Both the position numbers and the translations under genes were made by a program. The notes under the pieces were generated by a model that worked only from the letters and a program-made list of their open reading frames with translations, had not been told where the DNA came from and did not search any database. A stretch of 64,000 bases of DNA from Amblyomma americanum (Eukaryota; Arthropoda; Arachnida; Ixodida; Ixodidae). The stretch lies in assembly GCF_052857255.1 (NCBI RefSeq), contig NC_135502.1, positions 154,449,868 through 154,513,867 of the forward strand, read 5' to 3'. Positions 55,451 through 64,000 of the stretch are shown here, one piece after another (the stretch's first letter is position 1; the number at the start of each line of letters is the position of its first letter).

Positions 55451-55917
55451 TGGGTATCTACGAAAGATTAATATTTTTGCGCGGACTAGTTGGTGCATCA
55501 TATAAAGTAGCTTATCCAGTGCTTTCGTGTGTCTCTTGTCCTTGTTTCTTTGCGCTGCCGCTTCTATTATCTAGGAAAGACACTCCATGCTTTATTAGGT
55601 ACTTTTGTTGCCTCCTTACAATCTCGAGTGCACCACATTTTGCAATTTTGACGCGTAACTCCTCAGTACTCCTGAAGAGCTAAGTGTGCCGAACCAAGTA
55701 TAAAAGCTGTGCATGTTTCATTAAGTTGTCCAACACTGACATTTTTTGAATACACTTAATCTGCTCAGTCTGTGGAATGAAGCCTTAAGCGGCATATTTT
55801 TGTCGGGCTGATTGCAGGCGAAGTTGATAAGCTGGTGAAAACTGGCAGGTGATCACGTGCATTTCAATTTCCTAAAAAGCCATTTAAAGATGTCTGAAAA
55901 TTGATGGCGAAGTAAAT
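55451..55917. other. Weak minus-strand text, unclassified
   Basis: Minus-strand frames near 55530-55690 read LFRSTEELRVKIAKCGALEI and QQKYLIKHGVSFLDNRSGSA. This could be an older LINE or a host fragment, with no family assigned. The remainder is non-coding. Confidence 0.3.
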
Positions 55918-56162
55918 AATTTTATTTGATTTGATTTTAGGGGGTTTAAAGTCCCAATGTTGGTAAGGCTATGAGGGACGCCGTATTGAAGAACAACGCA
56001 AATTTCGAGCCCCTGCGGTTCGTTAACGTGCACTCACATCGCACAGTACACGGCACTCTAGAATTTCGCCTCCATCGAAATCCGACCGCCGCGGCGAAGA
56101 TTGAACCCTCGTGTTTTTGGGTCAGCAGGGGAGTGCCATAACCACTGAGCCAGTGCGGCGGA
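55918..56162 (-). mobile_element. Ruka-like SINE, short subfamily, diverged
   Basis: On minus the head is CCGCACTGGCTCAGTGG-like, then CACTGTGCGATGTGAGTGCA, ACGTTAACGAACCGC and a GGGACTTTAAACCCCC end with an A-rich tail (the TTTTATTTGATTTG stretch on plus). Confidence 0.85.
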
Positions 56163-56481
56163 TAGAACTGAAAGATATATCTAAACACCTCATTATCATT
56201 GAGTTGGCGGAGCAGTACGTGGGTTTCCCGGTGTTCAGGAAACATACTTTACTATATAGAATAAAATCATCCCTAACCTGAACTCCCGTATCTGATTTCT
56301 GACTTCTCCAAAAAGGGATTTCGTCTTCATGTCTACAACTACTAGATGAGTCTGAAAATTAGTGTAAAAGATTCTCTAAATCCTTGTTAGTAACTTCCAG
56401 CTCTAGCTTGAGGTATACAGAGCCCACTGTAATGTTTTATATGTAATAGAAGCTGCTACAGCCTACAACCTAGTTTACTTT
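56163..56481. other. No feature recognised
   Basis: AT-rich spacer between two oppositely oriented SINEs. Confidence 0.5.
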
Positions 56482-56715
56482 TGCCGCGGCGGTGGTTCAG
56501 TGGTTATGGCGCTCGGCCTTTGACCCGGAACACGCGGGTTGAATCCATGTCGCGGTGGGCGCAATTCAAAGGAGGCGAAATTATAGAGGCCCGTGAACTC
56601 TGCGCTTTCAGCACGCGGTAATGAACTCCAGGTGGTCAAAATTTTCGGAGCCCTTTTCTATGTCGGCCCTCATAGCCTGAGGCTTTAGGACGTTATGTTA
56701 CCATGAACCATAATC
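56482..56715 (+). mobile_element. Ruka-like SINE, short subfamily, diverged
   Basis: It has GCCGCGGCGGTGGTTCAGTGG as box A and GCGGGTTGAATCC as a decayed box B. AATTCAAAGGAGGCGAAATT, CTCCAGGTGGTCAAAAT and GGACGTTATGTTACC complete the copy. It has more changes than the copies at 18-21 kb. Confidence 0.85.
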
Positions 56716-57059
56716 CCCTATCTTAGTTTTAATTTTTATTTGACGAGCACCTACTGCACTTTACTGCTGTGCAATAATGGTGACGCTGCCCCAAAAGCAT
56801 GCTCGCCTCCTCTCGATATCGGCGTACAACAATATTATTCAGCACATTCGTGTGCTGCGGACCTTAATTTATTTATTAGGTAGAACTGGCGATAAGACAC
56901 AGTGAAGGAAGGATTTCCTTTTCATCGTTTTACTCGTCTTCACTCAGTTTAACAGAATTTTGTAATATATGTGTAAAGAAAAAAATTGGTTAGGTTTTCG
57001 TTCAACCCAGGGCTTGGAGCCTTTATTTTCTTTTTAACGATCTTAGGAGTACCGCTGTC
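56716..57059. other. No feature recognised
   Basis: AT-rich sequence. Nothing identifiable. Confidence 0.45.
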
Positions 57060-57499
57060 TGCCCGACGTGGACAGATATTCGAGGAAGATCCCGCAGGAA
57101 CACCTGCAATTTGTAGATGTTGGTGAGTTCGGACACCATTGGTTCCTGAGCATCCGCAGGAGGATGATAGCAAGCAGCGCGTCTTTACGGACCAGGGCAC
57201 CCACGTTGAGGTGTGTGTGGCTGAGCCATGTCTGGCGAAAAGGGGATCTTAGCCGTTGGGCAGATGCCGAGCGTTTAAATCTTCAAGGCCCTTCGGCGGC
57301 ACCAACATGCCAGCTCGGCCCCAGCTTCCTGTAGATGATACCTCCGGCCTTACGCGACCGGGGGAAACTGGCAGGCCCAATTTTCTATCCTCGCCTCTAT
57401 CTTTCACTTTCCTATGCAGTTCTGAAATTCACCTGTCTTCTATTAACTTTATTTTCCTTTTTTCCGGACCGCTAGGGTTAACCCTGTTTGGTCAGCCAC

Positions 57500-58640
57500 C
57501 ATGAGTTGCGTGATATTTGGTTATAATTTGGATGTACAGCTGGCGAGGGCAGGAAATGCAAGTTCTTACGCCATCCCTTCGTTGAGCTCTGCAAGTGGGT
57601 GGCTCGCACCGCTGCCGGAAAATACATCGATATTATTGCTCCTCCACTCTCACAAAACGATCAACCTCAGAAAAAGCGCGTACCGAAGTAAGGGCTCACC
57701 TCATAACTAAAAAGAAGAGAGGTCTCCTATGCGCCTTCATAGCTCCGAAATCTCCGACTCATGCCTTGGGCCTTTACTACAAGGGGACAAAAGTAGGAGC
57801 GGCGACCTACTCCTCCAGATCCATGATTAAGCATATTTGAGAGTGTGAGATGTAACAAACTTTGGAAATAATGCTGTTTCTGTTAGCTCGCATCGTTTCT
57901 TGAACACAGCGAAAGATGTAAACCAGGAATATGGTTTTTTGACTATCACCTAAGAAGCATTGTTGGAAGGCCTGAACTAAAAAAACCACTGAAGTCCTTC
58001 AAATAGCATCCGTTCAGAATCCGTAGAAGTAAGATATTTCAAGCTAACTGTACGGCCCTTTCTTCGAAATCCTCGGCGGTGCTTGAACGGCTAAAAATTT
58101 GGCCATGGCACTCACAGTTGTGGCGGCAGCAACATATGTGCCAAATGTGCATCACATGACCATGAATCTGAGAATTGCAACTGTGCACCACAGTGCGTGG
58201 ACTGTGAAGGGGCCCACCCCTTGGGCTCGAGGTAAGGTCCGAACAGAGAAAAAGACTACAACCATAAAAATAAGTTTCAAAAGAGAACATCAGTGATTCA
58301 GAGCAACACAAGGCACAATCCTGTTGACAGCAAGAGCAAATTTCGCCCAAGCTGAGCGACGGAGCCGTGCACCATACCGGCCTATGACAACTGCCCAGGC
58401 CGCACAAAGTGAGCCTTATGAAGGGTCATACGCGCCCAGTGGAGACGAAACGCAGGCTGCCCTGCCGTTTATAAAACAGGGAGCACTGGCCCGTGACTCA
58501 GCACTCCGTACGACTTCCCCTCTCCGGGGAAAGCCTGAAACGCACACATTCTTGGCTCCTCCGCGGTCCTCCAGCGCCTCTGGTGAGGTGATGAACGTAG
58601 CTTCCAGTCTTCCAGCACTGCAGCGGCGGAACCGCTGGCT
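57500..58640 (+). pseudogene. I-clade LINE ORF1 (gag-like, CCHC zinc knuckles)
   Basis: ATG at 57501 follows a leader with GGTCAGCCACCATGAG, the usual setting of tick I-clade ORF1, but the frame is broken early. The clearest part is the knuckle region at about 58110-58230: CGNGTHSCGG-type, NICAKCASHDHESENC, then CNCAPQCVDCEGAHPLG. A Ser/Pro-rich C-terminus follows, ending near 58640. ORF1 would package LINE RNA in cytoplasmic particles. Several frameshifts are present. Confidence 0.65.
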
Positions 58641-59099
58641 TGAGTGAAAAAAAACAGAGCTCTGATTACGGCCCCAAAACGAAAGTCACTCTCTTCCATT
58701 TCAACCCATAAATATACTGCCTTGAAGTTTTCAGTACAGGGGAGCTGCAGAGGACTACTGCAGAATCTCAGTGACATAATACATAACCTAGGGTCAATGT
58801 CAGTCAGTAAGTCAGCCAGTTTTTATTTGCAGGAAAATCACATCATCCTGCGGGTGGCAGAGACTAAAGTCATGGTTGCCTGACGAGGTCTCTACCCACA
58901 TAACAAAAGGAGCAACCTACAGCCGTACAGCAGAGAGCTGGTACAAAAAAGAAAAGCACCGTTAGAGATAGTACATGCATACAGAAAATATGGTTGTGCT
59001 AGGACAGTTTTTTTAAGTCACATAAAAGATTCGTTCAAATATCACGAAAACACATAAAAAGAAGTCAACAATTGAAAACAAAAATTTACATTTATCATT

Positions 59100-59390
59100 G
59101 TCGGCTATTGATCCGGAGTTCCCGGTTCGAACCCGACCACGGCGGCTCCGTTTTTATGGAGGCAAAACGCTAAGGCGCTCGTGTGCTGTGCGATGTCAGT
59201 GCACGTTAAAGATCCCCAGGTGGTCGAAAATATTGCGAAGCCCTCCACTACGGCACCTCTCTCTTCCTTTCTTCTTTCACTCCCTCCTTTATCCATTCCC
59301 TTACGGCACAGTTCAGGTGTCCAACGATATATGCGACAGATACTGCGCCATTTCCGTTCCCCAATAAGCAAATAATATTAATATTATTAT
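59100..59390 (+). mobile_element. Ruka-like SINE, 5'-truncated
   Basis: It starts just before box B (CCGGTTCGAACCC), lacks box A, and runs through the GATGTCAGTGCACGTTAAAG body to an AATATTAATATTATTATT tail. It belongs to the longer subfamily. Confidence 0.9.
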
Positions 59391-59493
59391 TAACATTGTT
59401 ACTTATCAATCTGAACGAAAAACAAAATTCCTCGAAGTTCGCATTTCAAACTTTCTCTAGGCAGGCAGAAATCTAAAATAGAAGCAGAGTTAT

Positions 59494-60572
59494 TTACATA
59501 TCTATTACCTTGTATTCCAGATCTTGTTTTCCATAATTTGTTCTGACTTTTTTATATCTGCGTTTGGGGTTACGAATATCATATTGAGCCAGAACAGATG
59601 TGTAAGCGCTGTGCAGTTTCTTTTTATGTATTTGCTGTCTCAGTATACATAAATAGACTTTACTTGCTTGTAAAACATCAAATCTGGAAAAAAGTGGTTG
59701 CGTCGACAACAATCTAGCAGGGCCTGTGTGGTTCACAAAAATTCGGAGGACACGTTTTTGCAGCAGTTTTAGCCTATCATAGTTCCCTTTTGTCTTTGTT
59801 CCCCAGACCAGAATGCCTTACAAACGTTTAGAACAGAACAGGGAATGATATAGTGATTGCTTTAGCCACAGAGGTAGAAGAGAAGCTGTTTTTCTAATGC
59901 ATTCAAGAGACTTCGCGAGTTCGAAATGCAGATGATTAACATGAGGGGTCCCAGACAACTCTTCACTAAACCATACTCCAAGGAACTTCTGCACACTTAC
60001 TTGTTCTAAGATGTGTCCTCTGTACTGTATGTTAATTATTTTTATGCTTATTGATTGGCTTAAATATCATGTACTTTGTTTTTAATGCATTCAACAGAAG
60101 TTTGTTGTGTTGCAACAATGTGGATAAATCATTTAAATGCAGATTGGCCGATTGCTCAATACATGCAGTGTTCTACCTGAAAAGAATAAACTAGTGACGT
60201 CTGCAAACATGGTTATTGTGGGTTTTCTGTGTAGCTCCGTTATGTCACTCACATACAAAAGGAAAGTAACGGGCCTAATATCGAACCTTGCGGGACACCT
60301 AGATTAATGTCAAGTTGTTTTGAAGAAGTACAGTCTATTTTAACAAATTGACGCCGAAATGATAAGTAGCTCTTGATAAGGTTCAATTTGATGCCTCGAA
60401 TCCCATAGCAATCTAATTTTACAGCTAAGATTTCGTGGTCAACGGAATCAAAAGCTTTGCGTAGATCGAGAAATATTCCTAATGTGAAGAGCTGATATTC
60501 AAAATTTCGGATTATTTTCTGCTTGACGGCAAGCAGAGCGTCCGGAGTTGTGTTATATTTTCTGAAAACCAT
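59494..60572 (-). pseudogene. CR1/L2-like reverse transcriptase
   Basis: The minus frame from 60572 reads MVFRKYNTTPDALLAVKQKI, LGIFLDLRKAFDSVDHEIL, CYGIRGIKLNLIKSYL and DINLGVPQGSILGPLL, the RT palm block. After decay the C-terminal part gives NHTGPARLLSTQPLFSRFDV and IHKKKLHSAYTSVLAQYDIR at 59560-59740. The YxDD site is in a degraded interval. Confidence 0.8.
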
Positions 60573-60879
60573 ACTGTGAGGGTGATATTATATGATACTA
60601 GGTGAGATATTTTGACAGCCGGATATTGATTGACAATTCGTAAATTTTTGAAAACACCGGTAGCACTGAGATCTGTCGGTAATTCGTATTATCGTCAGTT
60701 CTACCCCTTTTGTGTATTGGAATAACTTTGGCCAGCTTTAGTTTATCTGGGAAGACTCCAGTAGAAAACGTGAGACTAATGAGATAGGCAGGACAGGGCT
60801 GAATATTAGTGGCACTCTCTTTACAGGTTCAACATTAGTTTCATCATACTCACTTGCGACATTATTTTTAAGTGTATTA

Positions 60880-61470
60880 TAAGACTATAGCTTTATGTCT
60901 TCAGCAAATCAATCTCGGTACACAACAAATAATTATTCTGAAACATCATACCTTCCAACGCGATCAAAAGCAGGCCAAAAGACTGTCAGGAGTAGAGTCG
61001 AAATTGTCATCCATAGCATCGGACCTGCTCAAGACATTAAACTTAAAATTAAACATGAAGCGGTTACAGTCCACGCCGTCAGCTACAGAACAATAGCAAT
61101 ATGTTCTGTATATCTCCCCCCAAACACCACACTAACAGTCTAAGATTTAAAAACTGTGCTCGATGGACTGTCGAAGCCTTATCTCTTAGTTGGCGATTTC
61201 AGCCTTCACTACCTGTGTTCAGGGAGCGAACGCTTTGATCTAGGAGCAATATATTAAAATATTTTTGTCTTGCAATTTATGTCTGTTTTTTAATTACGAG
61301 AAAAACAACATAATTTTCTCAAGGTCAGAAAAGATAAGCTTCCTCGATTCTAAATGAGATATTTTAAATGACCCTCTGGGAAGTGATCATCTACCTGCTG
61401 TCATCAATCTATCATAGACTATTCCAGAATTGCCCACAGTGCAACGGCGCTGGAAACTTAACTTCGTCGA
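60880..61470 (+). pseudogene. I-clade LINE AP-type endonuclease fragment
   Basis: Plus frames read CLQQINLGTQQ, the catalytic-Glu block CLQET with Glu replaced. VRSRVEIVIHSIG, EAVTVHAVSYRTIAICSVYL and PYLLVGDFSLHYL follow, where GDFN is usual. These are the AP endonuclease motifs that nick target DNA. Stops begin at 61141. The replaced Glu and Asn indicate loss of activity. Confidence 0.72.
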
Positions 61471-61705
61471 CTGGTCACTTTTTAGAACAAATGCCACTCT
61501 GTAAAAGCAATTTCCTGAACACCTCACCGTAGAATAATTTAATCGAAGGTTTATTACTTGCATATTGTCGGCCGCAAGCTAGCTGTCCCACAAGCTGCAG
61601 GACTCGCACAGAAGAAACACAAAATATAGCGGATACAAGAATGAACATTTTTTGCAAGAAAAAAACACCAAAACGAAGCCTGAAGCACTTTGTATCGGTA
61701 CAACA

Positions 61706-61851
61706 AGGGTGAAAAGTTGGGCGAGTCGGTGTCTATCCATTAGAAAAAGGAGCGCGAAAACAAGACGACGGACGAAGAAAGATTGCGCTCATGCTGTGTG
61801 TTCTGTCTTCGTCCGTAGTCTTGTTTCCGCGCTCCTTTTTCTGATGGATCT
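61706..61851 (+). mobile_element. Foldback insertion with 8-bp target duplication
   Basis: GTACAACA lies at 61698-61705 and 61852-61859. A leader with AAAAGTTGGGCGAGTCGGTG is followed by 49-base inverted arms (61735-61783 and 61801-61849; core AAAAAGGAGCGCG and GACGGACGAAG) with a 17-base centre. It interrupts the I-clade LINE between endonuclease and RT, and the LINE text resumes after it. It is non-coding. Confidence 0.72.
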
Positions 61852-62674
61852 GTACAACACTGCAGAGAAATTGCTTGCATATGAAAGTACCAAGGCCAGG
61901 ACACGGTACGTTTAAAAAAATGCGGAGAAATCCTTCTGGCAGAAATATCTGTCCTCAATGAACCGTGGATTACCCTCAAACAAAATCTGTGAAAAGTTCG
62001 TAAATTCAATCCTTTCACGCTTCCGCTGTTGACAACAGCCATTACACAAACACCACTAGAAGAACTGGGTATTATATTCGGTGAGAGTTTTGCTGAACTC
62101 TCAAGGTCATCCAACTACACGAACACATTCCAGAAACACAATGCAAAAGAAGAAAAAACAAGAACTTCCCTCTGAGGCAGGCATGCATGAGGACTACAGC
62201 GAGCTTATCACATTGCAAGCAATATAGTATAGTAAATTACCTTCCGGCAAAAGATAGTACCAGGCCCAGAAAATATGCATTACGCAATGCTTCCCCATTT
62301 CTCTGAGGCTGATGTAGAGGCACTGTTCCAACCTGGATTTTTGTACTTGAATCCTGGCTGCTTTACAATTACATAAATGTAGATTTAAAACAGCATGCTC
62401 GACCACAAATCACCTTGTCCGTCTAGAAAACACTACCAGGGAGGCTTTCGTCCGCAAGAAGCAATGTATCGGGGTCGTCTTCGACCTGGAGAACGCCTTT
62501 GTGTCAAACGACTTTGTGTCTAACCGCACAACCGGAGTCTACCTACGCGAAACTTTCTCCATGGCTTTCACCGAGGGAAAAAGCATACCCCAGGATGGTA
62601 TCTAAGCAAGGAAGTCTTCATAATGAAAATGAATTTCCAATTAATGAAATACATAATATATTCGGTGTATGAAG
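61852..62674 (+). pseudogene. I-clade LINE RT, N-terminal and palm part
   Basis: Plus text: LYNTAEKLLAYESTKARTRY, KSFWQKYLSSMNRGLPSNKI, then decayed. Recognisable again are TTNHLVRLENTTREAFVRKK and CIGVVFDLENAF (palm motif with catalytic Asp), YLRETFSMAFTEGKSIPQD and MKMNFQLMKYIIYSVYEV, where YSVYVDD is expected. The next residues are displaced by the PLE tail. Stops and frameshifts are many. Confidence 0.72.
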
Positions 62675-62683
62675 TGCAGTGTA

Positions 62684-63054
62684 GTGTTTGTGTATATATT
62701 GGGTGTGTGTCCTTTCGTATCACAACTTCGGTTCTTTTGACCGCCTTCTCCTTTCCATACTTAAAGACGCTAGCTACTGGTCCCAGCCACCCCTGATGAA
62801 GGAGCCGAGCCGGCCTCCGAACTTTGGGTTTCAAATTAAAGTTTTTGCTTGGAGATGTGCAGTTTATTATAGGTGTATGTAGATTAGCTACAGAAAGCCT
62901 AACAGTCAGGACCCCCTTAGAACAGATTGAACGTTTATTGGTCGTGGCAGTTTGCTTTTGTACAGGTTGCACGAAGCAGGCACGTGTCGGCGTCATCAGC
63001 AGCGAGCGATACAGAAAGCGGCTGGTACACAGAGCTCTTGGCTAACGTGTACGA
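62684..63054 (+). mobile_element. 5'-truncated PLE tail (family B) with 9-bp target duplication
   Basis: TGCAGTGTA lies at 62675-62683 and 63055-63063. The insert shares ACGCTAGCTACTG, CCTGATGAAGGAGCCGAG and TTTGGGTT with the 3' end of the PLE at 51660-52800. Its hammerhead-like core (62785-62830) keeps CTGATGA at 62793-62799, but the second box reads GAAC in place of GAAA. It sits exactly at the RT active-site region of the host LINE. Confidence 0.75.
62785..62830 (+). ncRNA. Degenerate hammerhead-like core
   Basis: CTGATGA is followed by GGAGCC-GAGC-CGGCCTCC and GAAC. The change in the GAAA box and an extra base in stem II should abolish cleavage. It is listed as a remnant of the motif at 51955-51990. 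Confidence 0.45.
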
Positions 63055-63063
63055 TGCAGTGTA

Positions 63064-64000
63064 CTTCCTCCAGTATATCTACCCGTGAGAAAGAAATACA
63101 GATCAAGCTAAATAAACTGGATGCTCTGGCAGACAGAAATCGATTTGGTTTTTGCATAAAAAACAATAGCTATTATTTCTCGTTGAAAGAGGGCCTACAG
63201 GCCGATCCCAAACTATGCCTGACGCAAACCGCCATGCCGCTTTTACTAGAACAGAAATTTTTAGTCGTCACTATAAACATTGATTTCTTTCACACCGTAA
63301 AAACTTTGAAAATTGTCTCTTGAGCCCTCAATGTCCTAAATGTGCTCTCACAAAAATGGTGGAGGTCCGATAGTGCATGCCTATTACACATTTATTCTTT
63401 CTGGTGCGCTCCAAGCTTTAATATTGTTGCGTAGTATATGGTTCAGCGAGAGCATGTGCTTGAAATGATTGGACTTTGTTCATAATTTTGGTCTGCGCCT
63501 ATCAACTGGGGCGTATAGGACATCCCCAGTAAGCAGCTTTACGTTAAAGGTAATCAGCCCGCACTTGAGGATCAATGAATCGCACTAACACGAACATATA
63601 TCCTAATACTCCATTCTATCCCGAAACATCTCAACCATTCCTTTGCCACGAAGTGCCCATCGAAAAGATTATACAACATAACAACCTATCACTTTTTATC
63701 ACAACATTAGTACTCCACTTTTAATAAAAATGCGAAGAGTTAGCGTTAGTAGATGTTACTTCCTACTGACACAGTTAGAGAAAACGCAAACTAAGAACGA
63801 GCACATAATACAGGAATTCATAACTCCGCAAGAGAAATATGACACCTACAGAGAATTTTACAGTGATAGCTCCAAACAGCAGCGCATGCTGAAAGAGCAG
63901 TAATTGAAGGCAAAAGGTATAAAATGATGTGAATTACACAATGGGCATTGGTTCTTACTGACAAATGTCCCATCAACTTCGTAGCTCTAGAGGAAATATT
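63064..64000 (+). pseudogene. I-clade LINE RT thumb and RNase H start, cut by window end
   Basis: Plus text: REKEIQIKLNKLDALADRNR, SLKEGLQADPKLCL, KFLVVTINIDFF, KWWRSDSACLLHIY, FGLRLSTGAY-like and IHSIPKHL blocks. Near 63840-63880 there is EKYDTYREFYSDSSK, an RNase H entry (FTDGSK expected) that continues past the window. It follows directly on the RT at 62674 once the PLE tail is removed. Confidence 0.75.

Larger units (their letters stand above)
58796..60870 (-). mobile_element. CR1/L2-like LINE inserted in ORF2 of the I-clade LINE
   Basis: The 3' end is at 58796-58880 on minus: CAAATAAAAACTGGCTGAC followed by a CTGACTGA-type terminal repeat. The RT lies at 59494-60572. A SINE has landed in its 3' untranslated region. 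Flanking I-clade text stops at about 58795 (GLLQNLSDIIHNLGSM) and resumes near 60890 with CLQQINLGTQQ, where CLQETNLG is expected. Confidence 0.7.
57060..64000 (+). mobile_element. I-clade LINE interrupted by three insertions, running off the window
   Basis: In plus order there is a 5' untranslated region (about 57060-57500), ORF1 with zinc knuckles (57500-58640) and the ORF2 start (58640-58795). Then come endonuclease (60880-61470), spacer and RT (61850-62674), and RT thumb to RNase H (63064-64000). The gaps are a CR1-like LINE (58796-60870), a foldback element (61706-61851) and a PLE tail (62684-63054). Text resumes after each gap. It is one nearly full-length but badly decayed element. Confidence 0.72.

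Noticed and set aside
1..64000. CRISPR arrays, bacterial operons or integrated viral genomes
   Set aside because: No regularly spaced identical repeats or bacterial gene organisation. All reverse transcriptase and integrase sequences are explained by retrotransposon families, and no envelope gene was seen.

Overview
This looks like a repeat-rich stretch of tick nuclear DNA, most likely from a metastriate hard tick. The main clue is at least seven copies of tRNA-derived SINEs that resemble the Ruka-type family known from Rhipicephalus. They sit among arthropod-type I-clade and CR1-like LINEs, Penelope-like elements (PLEs), Ty3/gypsy elements and TTAA- and TAA-targeting DNA transposons. I see no rRNA, real tRNA, CRISPR array or bacterial operon, and no host gene I can name. 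Nearly every recognisable coding stretch belongs to a decayed transposable element.

Region 1 (1-16448) is a deep nest. A Ty3/gypsy element on the minus strand, with a putative 5' LTR at 14970-16448, can be followed through gag, protease, integrase and then reverse transcriptase down to 1503. Integrase lies before reverse transcriptase, as in Gmr1-like elements. It has been split by a tRNA-derived SINE (2324-2589), an I-clade LINE (12301-14678) and a large inverted PLE insertion (3526-10456). The PLE insertion itself contains a Kolobok-like DNA transposon (4472-7062, TTAA duplication, 14-bp perfect terminal inverted repeats) and a second I-clade LINE (7626-9303).

Region 2 (16449-28135) has SINEs, a Harbinger-like non-autonomous element (18692-19573), a CR1-like LINE fragment, and a complete but dead second Ty3/gypsy element (22235-27468) with 164-bp LTRs. 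Region 3 (28136-38607) has a CR1-like LINE, a dispersed repeat present twice, and several degenerate tandem arrays.

Region 4 (38608-51660) is AT-rich and the least repeat-dense part. It may hold introns and a few exons of an unidentified plus-strand transcript, interrupted by two short foldback insertions with target-site duplications.

Region 5 (51660-64000) is another nest. It holds a PLE 3' end with a hammerhead-ribozyme-like core, an I-group LINE on minus, and an I-clade LINE on plus that runs off the window. The plus-strand LINE is interrupted by a CR1-like LINE (itself containing a SINE), a foldback element and a PLE tail.

The most unusual signal is a shared insertion architecture at four places (3526-10456, 40576-40748, 45447-45607, 61706-61851). 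Each has a target duplication, a short one-sided leader related to AGTTGGT, and inverted copies of a PLE-like tail. In three of them the element body is absent, leaving a palindrome. These may be body-less foldback derivatives of PLE mobilisation.
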